A stretch of 64,000 nucleotides of DNA from Novosphingobium sp. (lineage in GTDB: Bacteria; Pseudomonadota; Alphaproteobacteria; Sphingomonadales; Sphingomonadaceae), in assembly GCA_024236215.1 (NCBI GenBank), contig JACKKX010000002.1:496001-560000 (forward strand). Reading direction: 5' to 3'. Under the pieces are notes generated by a model that made no database searches, was not told the origin of the DNA, and worked only from the letters and a program-made list of their open reading frames with translations. A program made the position numbers and the translations under genes. Of the stretch, positions 1-9,445 are shown piece after piece; the stretch's first letter is position 1, and each line of letters begins with the position of its first letter.

Positions 1-204
1 GCCCGGGCCAATGCCTATGAATTGACCAACGATGTCATCACCGAGCTCAACCTGCTGATCCCGGCAAGCAAGATGCAGCTGGTTCCGCCGGCCGGCTGGG
101 TGCCGCGTCAGGTCCGCGAACAGCAGGCGGCGCAGCAGGGCGCAGCCGCGCAGCCCGCGGCGCGTCCGGCCCAGCCCGCCGGGCCGCAGCCCGACGGCCG
201 CTAA
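1..204 (+). CDS. C-terminal end of an OmpH/Skp-like periplasmic chaperone (partial)
   Basis: The frame is open from the first base of the window and stops at 204, so only the last 67 codons of a longer gene are present. The visible part reads [17 protein letters not shown], followed by a hydrophobic [12 protein letters not shown] stretch and a low-complexity Ala/Gln/Pro tail. Sphingomonad OmpH/Skp-family proteins, as I remember them, end this way, and the gene next to fabZ is often skp in Gram-negative bacteria. Skp-type proteins bind unfolded outer-membrane proteins in the periplasm. The fabZ start follows 19 nt after the stop, so the two are probably co-transcribed. The family call rests on context and the short tail; the body of the protein is outside the window. 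Confidence 0.6.
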   Translation, partial: ARANAYELTNDVITELNLLIPASKMQLVPPAGWVPRQVREQQAAQQGAAAQPAARPAQPAGPQPDGR

Positions 205-223
205 GCCGCGCAGCGGGGACGCG

Positions 224-682
224 ATGAGCGAACCGGTCAGCTACGACATCCCGAAGATCCTGGCCGCTCTGCCGCATCGCTACCCGATGCTGCTGGTTGA
301 CCGGGTGGTGAGCATCGTTCCCGATGGCGAAATCCACGCGATCAAGGCGGTCAGTTTCAACGAGGGGTTTTTCCAGGGCCACTTTCCGGGCCGCCCGATC
401 ATGCCGGGCGTGCTCCAGATCGAGGCCCTGGCCCAGGCCGCCGGGATTCTGGCGATCGAAACGCTGGAGCTCGCGGGGACCGGCAAGCTGGTCTATTTCA
501 TGGCGATCGAGGAAGCCAAATTCCGCGCTCCGGTGGAGCCGGGGGTGCTGCTCGATCTTCAGGCCGGCTTCGTGCAGAAGCGCGCGCGGGTGTGCAAATT
601 TTGGGGCAAGGCCAGCGTTGGGGGCAAGGTGACCTGCGAGGTGCAGTTCACCGCGATGATCGCGGATGCGCCAGGCGCTTGA
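224..682 (+). CDS. fabZ: 3-hydroxyacyl-[acyl-carrier-protein] dehydratase FabZ
   Basis: A protein of 152 aa, normal for FabZ. It dehydrates (3R)-hydroxyacyl-ACP to trans-2-enoyl-ACP in the fatty acid elongation cycle in the cytoplasm. The hot-dog fold signatures are clear: [13 protein letters not shown] near residues 16-28, and [20 protein letters not shown] near 52-71, which holds the catalytic His of GHFPG and the Glu of QIEA. The start is the ATG at 224. It lies downstream of an OmpH/Skp-like gene, the usual envelope and lipid A neighbourhood of fabZ. Two other fatty acid genes, acpP and fabF, lie about 25 kb downstream and are not linked to it. Assignment is secure. Confidence 0.96.
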   Translation: MSEPVSYDIPKILAALPHRYPMLLVDRVVSIVPDGEIHAIKAVSFNEGFFQGHFPGRPIMPGVLQIEALAQAAGILAIETLELAGTGKLVYFMAIEEAKFRAPVEPGVLLDLQAGFVQKRARVCKFWGKASVGGKVTCEVQFTAMIADAPGA

Positions 683-760
683 TTTCTGGTCGAGGCCCAG
701 CTAAGGGCGCCGCTCCCATTCGAGGCCGGTCGGAACCGGCCACAGCGAAAGAGAATTGCG

Positions 761-988
761 ATGAAGGCCGATACCCATCCCGACTATCACACCATCAAGG
801 TGCAGATGACCGACGGCACCGTGTTTGAAACCCGCTCCACCTGGGGCGCGGAAGGCGACACGCTGGTGCTCGAAATCGATCCCACCTCGCACCCGGCGTG
901 GACTGGCGGCACTCGCCAGCTCGATCAGGGCGGCCGCGTCGCGCAGTTCAACAAGCGCTTTGGCGGGCTTTCGCTCAAGAAGAGCTGA
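761..988 (+). CDS. rpmE: 50S ribosomal protein L31
   Basis: A protein of 75 aa with the L31 pattern: [19 protein letters not shown] at the N-terminus, TRSTWG near residue 26, then the [11 protein letters not shown] segment. It contains no cysteine, so it is the zinc-free form; the CXXC positions of the zinc-binding form are absent. The [11 protein letters not shown] stretch is typical of alphaproteobacterial L31. A purine-rich AGAGAA sequence precedes the ATG. The gene stands alone and is followed about 25 nt downstream by a good rho-independent terminator. It acts in the large ribosomal subunit. Confidence 0.95.
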   Translation: MKADTHPDYHTIKVQMTDGTVFETRSTWGAEGDTLVLEIDPTSHPAWTGGTRQLDQGGRVAQFNKRFGGLSLKKS

Positions 989-1013
989 TCCGCGATCCAG
1001 CGCTGAAGCGAAC

Positions 1014-1039
1014 AGGGCGGCCATCACGGTCGCCCTTTT
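1014..1039 (+). terminator. Rho-independent terminator after rpmE
   Basis: An inverted repeat AGGGCGGCC (1014-1022) / GGTCGCCCT (1028-1036) has a 5-nt loop and one G-T pair and runs into TTTT. It lies 26 nt after the rpmE stop, so it most likely ends that transcript before tRNA-His. Confidence 0.75.
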
Positions 1040-1136
1040 CATTTCCGGCGCAATGGAACGCACATTTCTTCTTCCCTTTGCGCGCGGCCTGTGCAAAGGC
1101 GCAGCCCCTGTTTTGCCTGCCCCGTCGGCAGGCCGT

Positions 1137-1214
1137 GGCGATCGTAGCTCAGTTGGTTAGAGCGCCGGTTTGTGGTACCGGAGGTCGTGGGTTCGGATCC
1201 CATCGGTCGCCCCA
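1137..1214 (+). tRNA. tRNA-His (GTG)
   Basis: A full cloverleaf can be folded. The acceptor stem is GCGATCG (1138-1144) with CGGTCGC (1204-1210). The extra G-1 typical of tRNA-His is at 1137, opposite C73 at 1211. The D-arm is TAGCTCAGTTGGTTAGAGC, and the anticodon stem CCGGT/ACCGG encloses a loop with anticodon GTG at 1172-1174. The T-arm is GTGGG-TTCGGAT-CCCAT, and CCA is encoded at 1212-1214. The G-1:C73 pair confirms histidine identity. Confidence 0.95.
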
Positions 1215-1340
1215 TTTTCCCCTTCCTGTCGATAAGCTTGCAAGTGTGCGGCAAAGGCAGGATTCTTGCTTGCGGGGCGGGCACACAGGTGCCAAAGCGG
1301 GCGCCAATTCTACCCTGTCACACGCGAAAAGCCTGGGTCC

Positions 1341-2072
1341 ATGCACGGCTTTGCCAATCCTGCCCGTTTCCTGCGCCTCGCCCGGTTGCTGACCGCTCCC
1401 TTGTTGCTGGGCGGCGCGCTGATCGCCCTCGCGGCGCTGGCCTGGGGTCTGCTGGGGGCGCCGGCCGAACGTCTGCAAGGGGATTCGGTGCGGATCCTGT
1501 TCATCCATGTCCCCGCCGCCTGGCTGGGGATGGGCGGGTGGAGCGCGATTGCCGCGGCAAGCCTTGTCGAACTGGTCTGGCGCCATCCGCTTGCGGGTAT
1601 CGGCGCGCGCGCGATCGCGCTTCCCGGTGCGTTCTTCGCGCTGCTCTGCCTTGTTACGGGATCGCTCTGGGGCCGGCCGGCTTGGGGCACCTGGTGGGTA
1701 TGGGACGGGCGGCTGACCTCGATGCTGGTGCTGTTCTTCCTTTACTGCGCCTATGTCGCGCTGGCCGATGCCGCTTCCCGCGATGGCGAGGGCAATTCGC
1801 GTATCCCGGCGATCTTCGGGCTGGTGGGCGCGGTCAACATTCCGGTGATCCACTATTCGGTGCTGTGGTGGAACAGCCTGCACCAGCCGCCCTCGATCAC
1901 CATGGGGCAAAGCCAGATGGCGCCCGCCTTCCTCTGGGGTTTGCTCGCGGCGACACTGGGTTTCTCGTTGCTGTTCGGCGGCATCGTGCTGGCGCGGATG
2001 CGTACGATCCTGGCCCATGCCCAGGCCGAGGCGCGGCTGCGCCGCCGGGCGATGGAGGCTGGGGATGCGTGA
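1341..2072 (+). CDS. ccmC: Cytochrome c maturation heme-handling protein CcmC
   Basis: A protein of 243 aa with about six membrane segments. CcmC binds heme in the inner membrane and helps load it onto CcmE. The tryptophan-rich motif WGTWWVWDGRLTSMLVLFFL lies near residue 115, and the HYSVLWWNSLHQPPSI segment (two His heme-ligand candidates) lies near residue 173. I chose the ATG at 1341 (MHGFANPARFL) because the frame upstream is arginine/cysteine-rich and unlike CcmC; an upstream start at 1266 is possible. The stop overlaps the start of ccmD by 8 nt. It is the first gene of the operon; ccmA and ccmB are not in the window. Confidence 0.93.
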   Translation: MHGFANPARFLRLARLLTAPLLLGGALIALAALAWGLLGAPAERLQGDSVRILFIHVPAAWLGMGGWSAIAAASLVELVWRHPLAGIGARAIALPGAFFALLCLVTGSLWGRPAWGTWWVWDGRLTSMLVLFFLYCAYVALADAASRDGEGNSRIPAIFGLVGAVNIPVIHYSVLWWNSLHQPPSITMGQSQMAPAFLWGLLAATLGFSLLFGGIVLARMRTILAHAQAEARLRRRAMEAGDA

Positions 2073-2205
2073 AGGGCTCGATCACTGGACTTTCGTGATC
2101 GCCGCCTATGCGATCGGCGTGGCGGGCACCGCCCTGCTGGCAGGGTGGAGCTGGATCGCGATGCGCCGCGCAGAAGCCCGGCGCGAGAGGAGCCGCGAGC
2201 AATGA
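2065..2205 (+). CDS. ccmD: Heme exporter accessory protein CcmD
   Basis: A protein of 46 aa with one membrane helix (WTFVIAAYAIGVAGTALLAGW) and a charged C-terminus (RRAEARRERSREQ), the usual CcmD architecture. CcmD helps release heme-loaded CcmE from the CcmABC complex. The ATG at 2065 overlaps the end of ccmC, and the stop overlaps the start of ccmE in an ATGA. The sequence is too short to prove by itself; position between ccmC and ccmE makes the call strong. Confidence 0.85.
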   Translation: MREGLDHWTFVIAAYAIGVAGTALLAGWSWIAMRRAEARRERSREQ

Positions 2206-2660
2206 GCGCACCGATCAAGGCCAAGCATCAGCGGCTCGTGCTGGTGGTGATCGCGCTGGTCGCGCTGATCGGCGCGGGACTGCTCGCGATGTGGGCGCTG
2301 CGCAACCAGGCATCTTATTTCTACCTTCCCGCCGAGATGGCCGCGAACCCGCCCGAAGCGGGCCGCGCGGTGCGGCTGGGGGGCATGGTTGAGGCGGGCA
2401 GCCTCAAGACCGACCCCGACGGGGTGACGATCCGCTTTACCGTGTCCGACAGTACGGCACGGGTGCCGGTGGTGTTCAAGGGGATCGTGCCCGATCTGTT
2501 CAAGGAAGGTTCGGGCGTGGTGGCCGAGGGGCGGCTCGATCCGCGGGGGCAGTTTGTGGCCGACAATCTGCTCGCCAAGCATGATGAGAAATACGTGCCG
2601 CGCGAAATGAAGGACATGACCGCGGCCCAGGCCCGCCAGACGATCGAAGAGACCAAATGA
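2202..2660 (+). CDS. ccmE: Periplasmic heme chaperone CcmE
   Basis: A protein of 152 aa with an N-terminal membrane anchor (LVLVVIALVALIGAGLLAMWAL, residues about 10-31) followed by a beta-barrel OB-fold domain. The motif LLAKHDEKYVP near residue 126 contains the histidine that binds heme covalently and the nearby tyrosine. CcmE carries heme from CcmC to the CcmF/CcmH ligase in the periplasm. The start is the ATG of an ATGA overlap with ccmD; the stop overlaps ccmF the same way. Confidence 0.95.
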   Translation: MSAPIKAKHQRLVLVVIALVALIGAGLLAMWALRNQASYFYLPAEMAANPPEAGRAVRLGGMVEAGSLKTDPDGVTIRFTVSDSTARVPVVFKGIVPDLFKEGSGVVAEGRLDPRGQFVADNLLAKHDEKYVPREMKDMTAAQARQTIEETK

Positions 2661-4600
2661 TAGCCAATCTGGGTCTTGCCGCGCTGTGGCTGGCTGCGGC
2701 ACTGGCGCTGTTGCAGCTGCTCGCGGCATGGCGCGCGCTGCGCATGGCCGGGGCGAAGGAGGGCGCGCTGGTGCGTCCGGTGGCGATCGTTCAGGGGCTG
2801 CTGGCCGCCCTGGCGTTCGTCTGTCTGATCGCGGTGTTTTGCCAGACCGATCTTTCGGTCAAGCTGGTGGCGATGAATTCGCATTCGGCCAAGCCGATGC
2901 TCTACAAGTTCGCCGGTGCTTGGGGCAATCACGAAGGCTCGATGCTGCTGTGGGTGACGATCATGGGGCTGGCGGGCGGCTTGGTCGCGCTGGTCGAGCG
3001 GCGCCTGCCCGAGCCGACCATGCTGGCGACGCTGGCCGCGCAGGCCTTTGTCAGCCTGGGGTTCTATGCCTTCCTGCTGATCAGCTCAAACCCGTTCGAG
3101 CGGCTTGATCCCGCGGCGCCCGAGGGGCAGGGGCTCAACCCGCTGCTGCAGGACCCCGGCCTCGCCTTTCACCCGCCGACGCTCTACATCGGCTATGTCG
3201 GGCTTTCGATCGCCTTCAGCTTTGCGGTAGGAGCGTTGATTACCCGTGAGGTTTCCCCCGCCTTTGCCCGGGCGATGCGGCCTTGGGTGCTGGGAGCGTG
3301 GATTTTCCTGACCATCGGCATCGTCGCGGGATCCTACTGGGCCTATTATGAGCTTGGCTGGGGCGGCTGGTGGTTCTGGGACCCGGTGGAAAATGCCTCG
3401 CTGATGCCCTGGCTGGCGGCCACCGCGCTGCTCCATTCGGCCTCGGTGCTGGCCGCGCGCAATGCCCTGCGCGCCTGGACCGTGATGTTGGGGGTGGTGG
3501 CATTCTCGATGTCGATGGTCGGCACCTTTCTGGTCCGCTCGGGCATCCTTACCTCGGTCCATGCCTTTGCGGTCGATCCCGAACGGGGCAGCTTCATCCT
3601 TGGCCTGCTGGCGCTCAACATCGGTGCGGCGCTGGTGTTGTTCGCACTTCGCGCCGCGACGGTGACCGAGGGCGAGCGCTTTGCCGTGACCAGCCGCGAA
3701 GGCGCGCTGGTGTTCAACAACGTGATGCTGACTGGCGCGCTGGGGATCGTGCTGATCGGCACGCTCTATCCGCTGCTGGCCGAGGCGCTGGGAACCAAGG
3801 TTTCGGTCGGTCCGCCCTATTTCAACCCGATGACCGCAGTGTTCGTGGTGCCGATGCTGGCCGTGCTGGCGGTCGGGCCGCTGCTGCGCTGGCGACAGGA
3901 CAGTTTTGCCCGGATCACCCCGATGGTGGCAATCCCCGCGCTGCTGACTGGCGCTGCGGCGTCGGTGCTCGTGCTCAAAGGGATGGCGGTGCTGCCGCTG
4001 CTGGGCATGGCTCTGGCGGCGGGACTGGCGCTGGCCGCCTTCATGCCCTTGCGCGGGCGCAAGCTGAGCCGGGTCAACCTGCCGCTATGGGGTATGATCG
4101 CGGCGCATTTCGGGGTTGCCGTGGCCCTGTTCGGCATGGCTGCCGACAGCGCCTGGACGGTTGAACGGCTGGTGGCGGTGCAGACCGGGCAGGCTGTGGA
4201 AGTCGGGCCGTGGAAAGTGACTCTGCGCACGATTGTGCCGGTTGCCGGTCCCAACTGGACCGCGCTGGAGGGGGAGATGGAGGCGCGCTACAAGGGCGGC
4301 GATCCGCGCATGCTCCACCCCCAGGCCCGCGCTTTCTGGGCGCCGCCGCAACAGACAAGTGAAAGCGCGCTGGCTACCCGCTGGAACGGCCAGCTCTATG
4401 CCGTGCTGGGCGAACAGGCCGAGGACGGACGCTGGCAGCTGCGGCTGTGGTGGAAGCCCTTCGTGACCATGATCTGGTTTGGCGGCCTGTTGATTGCGCT
4501 GGGGGGAGTGCTAGCGCTGATCGGCCGGGTGTGGAGCGACCTCAAGCGGATCATCGCGCGCGGCAAGATCGCCTATCGCCGCGAAAGGCAGGGCCGATGA
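2657..4600 (+). CDS. ccmF: Cytochrome c heme lyase subunit CcmF
   Basis: A protein of 647 aa, normal for CcmF, with many membrane segments. The WWD signature is WGGWWFWDPVENASLMPW near residue 235. Histidines in FHPPTLYIGYVG (near 170) and in ALLHSASVL and SVHAFAVDP are in the expected positions for heme ligands. CcmF with CcmH attaches heme to the CXXCH motifs of apocytochromes c at the outer face of the inner membrane. Both ends overlap neighbours by ATGA, so it is translated within the ccm operon. Confidence 0.96.
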   Translation: MIANLGLAALWLAAALALLQLLAAWRALRMAGAKEGALVRPVAIVQGLLAALAFVCLIAVFCQTDLSVKLVAMNSHSAKPMLYKFAGAWGNHEGSMLLWVTIMGLAGGLVALVERRLPEPTMLATLAAQAFVSLGFYAFLLISSNPFERLDPAAPEGQGLNPLLQDPGLAFHPPTLYIGYVGLSIAFSFAVGALITREVSPAFARAMRPWVLGAWIFLTIGIVAGSYWAYYELGWGGWWFWDPVENASLMPWLAATALLHSASVLAARNALRAWTVMLGVVAFSMSMVGTFLVRSGILTSVHAFAVDPERGSFILGLLALNIGAALVLFALRAATVTEGERFAVTSREGALVFNNVMLTGALGIVLIGTLYPLLAEALGTKVSVGPPYFNPMTAVFVVPMLAVLAVGPLLRWRQDSFARITPMVAIPALLTGAAASVLVLKGMAVLPLLGMALAAGLALAAFMPLRGRKLSRVNLPLWGMIAAHFGVAVALFGMAADSAWTVERLVAVQTGQAVEVGPWKVTLRTIVPVAGPNWTALEGEMEARYKGGDPRMLHPQARAFWAPPQQTSESALATRWNGQLYAVLGEQAEDGRWQLRLWWKPFVTMIWFGGLLIALGGVLALIGRVWSDLKRIIARGKIAYRRERQGR

Positions 4601-5145
4601 GCGCACCCGCCAAACCCTCGCGCTGGGCGCTGTGGCTGCCGGTGGTTCTGTTTGTGGGCTTCATCGCGCTGGTGGCGGTCGGACTGTGGCGGCCGGCCAG
4701 CCGCGATGTCCACAGCGCCATGATCGGCAAGGAATTGCCCCGGTTCGATCTGCCCCCCGCGGTTCCGGAGCGACCGGGTCTGGCCCGGGGCGACATGCTC
4801 GGGGGCAAACCGCGTCTGCTCAATATCTTCGCGTCGTGGTGCATTCCCTGCGCGGCCGAGGCGCAGCAACTCGAACAGTTGCGCCAGCTTGGGGTTGAGG
4901 TCGATGGGGTGGCGATCCGCGACAAGCAGGATGATCTCGCCGTCTTTCTGGCCCGCAACGGCAACCCCTATGCCCGGATCGGCGCCGATCCGGTCAGCAA
5001 GATCCAGTTCGATATCGGCTCGTCCGGCGTCCCCGAAAGCTTCGTGGTCGATGCGCGCGGGGTGATCCGCTATCAGCACATCGGCGTGATCGCGCCCGAT
5101 CAGGTGCCGATGATTCTCGCCAGGCTCAAGGAGGCGGAGCAGTGA
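4597..5145 (+). CDS. ccmG: Thiol:disulfide interchange protein CcmG/DsbE
   Basis: A protein of 182 aa with an N-terminal membrane anchor (LWLPVVLFVGFIALVAVGLW) and a periplasmic thioredoxin fold. The active site is WCIPC in the segment NIFASWCIPCAAEAQQL near residue 80; the cis-Pro segment is SSGVPESFVVD near 147. It reduces the CXXCH cysteines of apocytochrome c before heme ligation. The ATG at 4597 overlaps the ccmF stop. It lies between ccmF and ccmH, the standard position. Confidence 0.94.
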   Translation: MSAPAKPSRWALWLPVVLFVGFIALVAVGLWRPASRDVHSAMIGKELPRFDLPPAVPERPGLARGDMLGGKPRLLNIFASWCIPCAAEAQQLEQLRQLGVEVDGVAIRDKQDDLAVFLARNGNPYARIGADPVSKIQFDIGSSGVPESFVVDARGVIRYQHIGVIAPDQVPMILARLKEAEQ

Positions 5146-5552
5146 GGCGCGCTGCGATCGCCCTGCTGCTCGCCGCTGCCGCGCTGCCTGCTGCGGCGCA
5201 GGACAAGCTGCCTCCGGCGCCCTATGCCTATACCCAGCTGGAAGACCCGGCACAGGAGGCCCGCGCCAAGGCGCTGATGGAAACGCTGCGCTGCCTGCAA
5301 TGCCAGGGCCAGTCGATCGCGGATTCCGATGCGCCGATCGCGGGGGACATGCGCAGCCAGGTGCGGCTTAAGATCAAGGCGGGTGAGGATCCCGAGGCGA
5401 TCCGGGCCTGGCTGGTGCAGAGTTATGGCGACTATGTCAGCTATGCCCCGCGGCTGACCGACGCGACCTGGCCGCTGTTTGCCGCGCCGCTGGTCCTGCT
5501 GGGGCTGGCTATCGTGTTGTTGCGCCGTCGGTTTGGCGGGAAGGGGGCATGA
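5142..5552 (+). CDS. ccmH: Cytochrome c maturation protein CcmH (CycL)
   Basis: A protein of 136 aa with a signal-like N-terminus (ALLLAAAALPAAAQ), the redox motif LRCLQCQGQSIADSDAPIA at about residues 49-67, and a C-terminal membrane helix (FAAPLVLLGLAIVLLRRRF). The two cysteines of LRCLQC take part in thiol exchange with apocytochrome and CcmG. This is the short form; the TPR half found fused in E. coli CcmH is encoded separately by the next gene. It overlaps both neighbours by 4 nt. Confidence 0.94.
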   Translation: MRRAAIALLLAAAALPAAAQDKLPPAPYAYTQLEDPAQEARAKALMETLRCLQCQGQSIADSDAPIAGDMRSQVRLKIKAGEDPEAIRAWLVQSYGDYVSYAPRLTDATWPLFAAPLVLLGLAIVLLRRRFGGKGA

Positions 5553-6196
5553 TGGGCTGGGTCATGGTTATCGCACTGGCTGCGGCAACCTTTGCCCTTC
5601 TGGTGGCGGTGTTCCGTCTGCCGCGTGGATCGTGGGAAATGGCGGCTGCGGCGCTCCTCGCCGGGATTGTGGGCTTTGCCTGGCAGGCGCAGCCCGGCTT
5701 GCCGGGGGCGCCCAAACAGGCCGCCGAGCAAGCCCGGGCATCGGGCAAGGAACTGGTCGCCGCGCGCAGGGCTTTGGCCGACAAGACAATGCAATCGTCG
5801 GATCGTTTGGCGATGGCCGCCGATGCCTTTTCGCGCAACGGCCAGTTCGCCGAGGCCGCGGGGATTCTGCGCGGCGTGGTCGCAAAGGAGCCGGGCAACG
5901 GCGATGCCTGGCTGGCACTGGCCAACAACCTGATGGCCCACTCCGAGGGCAGCCTGACCCCGGCGGCGCAATTTGCCTATCGCCGCGCGGCCATGGCCGA
6001 TCCCGCCAACCCCGGCCCGCCCTATTTCCTCGGCCTGGCACTGGCCCAGAATGGCGACCTGGCCGGGGGCAGGGCGCTGTGGGCGGACTTGCTCAAGCAT
6101 ACACCCGCCGACGCACCCTGGCGCGCCGAACTTGAGCAGCGCCTTGCCGAACTCGATACCTTTATTGCACGGCAGAATGCCGGTTCGGGACAATAG
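5549..6196 (+). CDS. ccmI: TPR-containing cytochrome c maturation protein CcmI (CycH)
   Basis: A protein of 215 aa. The first ~50 residues hold two membrane segments (MGWVMVIALAAATFALLVAVF and a second near 30-47). The remainder contains TPR-like helices such as ALADKTMQSSDRLAMAADAFSRNGQF and PGNGDAWLALANNLM. CcmI binds apocytochrome c C-termini and presents them to CcmFH. It starts at an ATGATG; either Met could initiate. It is the last gene of the ccm operon. The periplasmic part is shorter than in many CcmI proteins. Confidence 0.85.
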   Translation: MMGWVMVIALAAATFALLVAVFRLPRGSWEMAAAALLAGIVGFAWQAQPGLPGAPKQAAEQARASGKELVAARRALADKTMQSSDRLAMAADAFSRNGQFAEAAGILRGVVAKEPGNGDAWLALANNLMAHSEGSLTPAAQFAYRRAAMADPANPGPPYFLGLALAQNGDLAGGRALWADLLKHTPADAPWRAELEQRLAELDTFIARQNAGSGQ

Positions 6197-6274
6197 GCGG
6201 GCGCTGTTGCCGCCCTGCGGGCATGCTGCTAAGCGCCGGGGCCTGATTCCGGATTTGCAGGGGTTTGCATCAGC

Positions 6275-8218
6275 ATGAGCGACCAGACGCAGGTTGACGC
6301 TGTGGACCATGCCCCTTCCGGGGATAACCCGGCATTGCACGACTCATCCGCCAGCCACGGACAGCACCACGGCGGCAAGATCGCGCTGGCGATCGGCGCG
6401 ATCGGGGTCGTGTTCGGCGATATCGGCACCAGCCCGCTCTACGCCATGCGCGATACCTTCGCCGGGCACCACGCCCTGCCGCTCGATCGGTTGCATGTGT
6501 TCGGCATCGTCAGCCTGATGTTCTGGTCGATGATGATCATCGTCACGATCAAATACGTCAGCGTGATCATGCGGGCCGACAACAAGGGCGAGGGCGGGAG
6601 CCTGGCGCTGCTGGCGCTGATCAACCAGAACATTTCGGGCAAGGCGTGGTCGCGCGGGATCGTGCTGCTGGGGGTTTTCGCCACGGCGCTGTTTTATGGC
6701 GACAGCATGATTACCCCGGCGGTTTCGGTGCTGGGCGCGATCGAGGGCGTGGCGGTCTATAACCCGGCAATGGAGCGACTGGTGGTGCCGATGGTGGTCG
6801 GCATCCTGATCTTCCTGTTCCTGATCCAGAGCCGCGGCACAGCCAAGGTTGCTGCTTTCTTCGGCCCGATCATGCTGGTCTATTTCGGCGTCATCTCGGT
6901 GCTGGGGGTGATTTCGATCGGCGCGCGGCCCGATGTGCTGTGGGCATTGAGCCCGGATCACGCGGTGCGTCTGTTCGTCAACGATCCCTTCAAGGGCTTT
7001 TTGGCGATGGGTTCGGCGGTGCTGGCGGTGACCGGGGCCGAGGCGCTCTATGCCGACATGGGCCATTTTGGCCGCAACCCGATTCGGATTTCATGGCTGG
7101 CGATCGTCTTGCCCGCACTGGTTTGCAACTATCTGGGCCAGGCCGCGCTGCTGATGCGCGATCCAGCGGCACTGGAAAGCCCGTTCTATCTGCTGGCGCC
7201 CGAATGGTTCCAATGGCCCTTGCTGCTGATTGCCAGCGCGGCGGCGGTGATTGCCTCGCAAGCGGTCATCACCGGGGCTTTTTCGGTCACCCAGCAGGCG
7301 ATCCAGCTGGGCTTCATCCCGCGCATGTCGATCAAGTACACCAGCCTCAAGGCCGGACAGATCTACATCCCGGTGATCAACACCGCGCTGATGATCGCGG
7401 TTATCCTGCTGGTGCTGCTGTTCCAGAAGAGCTCGAACCTTACCGCCGCCTATGGCATCGCGGTGACCGGCGCGATGACCATCGACAACGTGCTGCTGGC
7501 GGTGGTGCTGTTCCAGATGTGGAAGTGGCGCCCGTGGCTGTCGCTGCCGTTGCTGCTGGTGTTCTTCGCGCTCGATGCGGCCTACCTGTCGGCCAACTTC
7601 ACCAAGATTCCCGACGGTGGCTGGGTGCCGTTGATGATGGGCTTGGGGATCTTCACCCTGCTCACCACCTGGTCGCGCGGGCGGGCCTTGATGCGCCAGA
7701 ACATGGCCGAAGGCACCATCCCGATGGAAATCTTCGCCAAGAGCGCGCATTCCAGTGCCACGCGGGTGCCGGGAACCGCGATCTTCATGGCCAGCACCAA
7801 TTCGGGCGTTCCCTCCGCGCTGCTGCACAACATCAAGCACAACAAGGTGTTGCACGAACGCGTGGTGATCCTGACTGTGGCGATCCAGGACGTGCCCTAT
7901 GTCGATCCGGCGGAGCGCGCCGTAGCCAAGGAGCTGGGACAGGGATTCTACCGCCTGACGCTGAAATTCGGTTTTCTTGAGGAAACCGACGTTCCCGGTG
8001 CGCTCAAACAGGCCAATGCCTGTGGCGGCCAGTTCGAGATGATGAAGACCAGCTTCTTCCTCTCGCGCCAGACCCTGATCGCCTCGGCCAAGCCGGGCAT
8101 GGCTCTGTGGCGCGAAAAGCTGTTCGCCTGGATGCTGCGCAACGCGGCCAGCGCGATGGAGTTCTTCCGCCTGCCGACCAACCGGGTGGTCGAACTGGGC
8201 AGCCAGGTCGAGATTTAG
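6275..8218 (+). CDS. kup: Low-affinity K+ uptake protein Kup
   Basis: A protein of 647 aa with a soluble N-terminus of about 30 residues and then ~12 membrane segments. The family signature [16 protein letters not shown] lies at residues ~44-59, and [14 protein letters not shown] near 105. It imports K+ with H+. The C-terminal cytosolic region, with [15 protein letters not shown], is typical. The gene converges on the aminotransferase gene, with the two stops overlapping by 4 nt. It follows the ccm operon by 78 nt and is probably a separate unit. Confidence 0.94.
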   Translation: MSDQTQVDAVDHAPSGDNPALHDSSASHGQHHGGKIALAIGAIGVVFGDIGTSPLYAMRDTFAGHHALPLDRLHVFGIVSLMFWSMMIIVTIKYVSVIMRADNKGEGGSLALLALINQNISGKAWSRGIVLLGVFATALFYGDSMITPAVSVLGAIEGVAVYNPAMERLVVPMVVGILIFLFLIQSRGTAKVAAFFGPIMLVYFGVISVLGVISIGARPDVLWALSPDHAVRLFVNDPFKGFLAMGSAVLAVTGAEALYADMGHFGRNPIRISWLAIVLPALVCNYLGQAALLMRDPAALESPFYLLAPEWFQWPLLLIASAAAVIASQAVITGAFSVTQQAIQLGFIPRMSIKYTSLKAGQIYIPVINTALMIAVILLVLLFQKSSNLTAAYGIAVTGAMTIDNVLLAVVLFQMWKWRPWLSLPLLLVFFALDAAYLSANFTKIPDGGWVPLMMGLGIFTLLTTWSRGRALMRQNMAEGTIPMEIFAKSAHSSATRVPGTAIFMASTNSGVPSALLHNIKHNKVLHERVVILTVAIQDVPYVDPAERAVAKELGQGFYRLTLKFGFLEETDVPGALKQANACGGQFEMMKTSFFLSRQTLIASAKPGMALWREKLFAWMLRNAASAMEFFRLPTNRVVELGSQVEI

Positions 8219-9360
8219 CTCCTGATGCCGCGGTTGCGGCTGGCCAGCCAGGGGCCGATGCGGCGGATTGCCCCTTCCACTTCGGGGGTGGAGACCGCGA
8301 AGCTGAAACGCACGAAATGGCGGCCTTTGTCGGGGTCGAAATCGATCCCCGGGGCGGCGGCCACACCGGTCGCTTCAAGCAGCTGCATGCAGAATTCCAT
8401 GCTGTCGTCGGTGAAATCGGAAACGTCGGCATAGATGTAGAAAGCGCCATCGGGCGGCGCGATCCGGCCGAGGCCCATGCCCGGCAGCGCGGCGAGCAGA
8501 AGCTCGCGGTTGCGGGTATAGGTGGCGATATTGGCCTCCAGCTCGTCGCTGCAGTCCATCGCCACCAGCCCGGCATGCTGGCTGAGCGAGGGAGGGGTGA
8601 GGAACAGGTTTCCCCACCGGGCCTGTGCTGCGGGCACCGCGCCTTTGGGAACGACCATCCAGCCCAGGCGCCAGGCCGCCATGCTGAAGTATTTGGAAAA
8701 GCTGTTGATCACCAATGCCTCGGGCAGCTCCTGAAGCATCGAGGGGGTGTCCAAGCCATAGCTGATCCCGTGATAGATCTCGTCCGAAATGACGGTGATC
8801 CCGCGTTCGCTGCAGACCTTGGCGATGGCGCGCAGCTCCTCGCGCGGGATGATCGTGCCGGTCGGGTTGGCCGGGCTGGCGAGGATCAGGCCCTTGGGCG
8901 CGGGATCGAGCGCCGCGAGCGCGGCGGCGGTGATCTGATACCGCTCTGCCTCGCCGCAGGGCAGCTCGAGCGGAACCATGTGCAGCGCGCGCACCGTGTT
9001 GCGATAGGCAACATAGCCGGGGCGCGCCATGGCCACGCTATCGCCCGGGGCGAAGCACATGTTGAGGGCCAGCACCAGAGCGGGCGAGGCGCCGCAGGTA
9101 AGGATTACCTGCGCCGGCTCGATCGCAACCCCATACCATTCGGCATAGTGGCGGCAGATCCGCGCCTTGAGCTCGCCGCTTTCCCAATAGCCCATCGGAT
9201 CGCTGTCGAGCACCTGATGCGCGCGGGCAATTGCCGCGCTTGGCGCGCCGGTTGAAGGCTGGCCGAACTGCATCTGGATCACGCTGCGCCCCTGGGCCTT
9301 GAGGCGGTGGGCGAGCGCGGACACGGAAATGGCGTGAAACTGGTCGATCTGTGCGGTCAT
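8215..9360 (-). CDS. Class I/II pyridoxal-phosphate aminotransferase
   Basis: A protein of 381 aa of the fold-type I aminotransferase family. The PLP lysine lies in [16 protein letters not shown] near residue 230; [15 protein letters not shown] near 170 holds the Asn and Pro-Thr-Gly pattern, and [10 protein letters not shown] near 205 the PLP-ring Asp/Tyr. [10 protein letters not shown] at the C-terminus has the substrate-carboxylate Arg. Members use aspartate, aromatic or branched amino acids, and the substrate cannot be assigned here. I chose the ATG at 9360 ([12 protein letters not shown]); the upstream extension overlaps a terminator-like repeat. It is convergent with kup. Confidence 0.87.
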   Translation of the reverse strand: MTAQIDQFHAISVSALAHRLKAQGRSVIQMQFGQPSTGAPSAAIARAHQVLDSDPMGYWESGELKARICRHYAEWYGVAIEPAQVILTCGASPALVLALNMCFAPGDSVAMARPGYVAYRNTVRALHMVPLELPCGEAERYQITAAALAALDPAPKGLILASPANPTGTIIPREELRAIAKVCSERGITVISDEIYHGISYGLDTPSMLQELPEALVINSFSKYFSMAAWRLGWMVVPKGAVPAAQARWGNLFLTPPSLSQHAGLVAMDCSDELEANIATYTRNRELLLAALPGMGLGRIAPPDGAFYIYADVSDFTDDSMEFCMQLLEATGVAAAPGIDFDPDKGRHFVRFSFAVSTPEVEGAIRRIGPWLASRNRGIRS

Positions 9361-9392
9361 GCGCGCCGGGTTAGCATGTGGCTGGCAAAAGA

Positions 9393-9424
9393 AAAGGCGC
9401 GCGGCCCGGTGGCCACGCGCCTTT
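9393..9424 (-). terminator. Hairpin terminator downstream of the PuuD-like gene
   Basis: AAAGGCGCG (9393-9401) pairs with CGCGCCTTT (9416-9424), with a further GGCC/GGCC inner pairing. On the minus strand it ends in a short T run (complement of 9392-9395). It lies 22 nt past the stop of the 9446-10024 gene and upstream of the aminotransferase start. Confidence 0.65.
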
Positions 9425-9445
9425 CCCAATTGCCTCGGGCGGGGA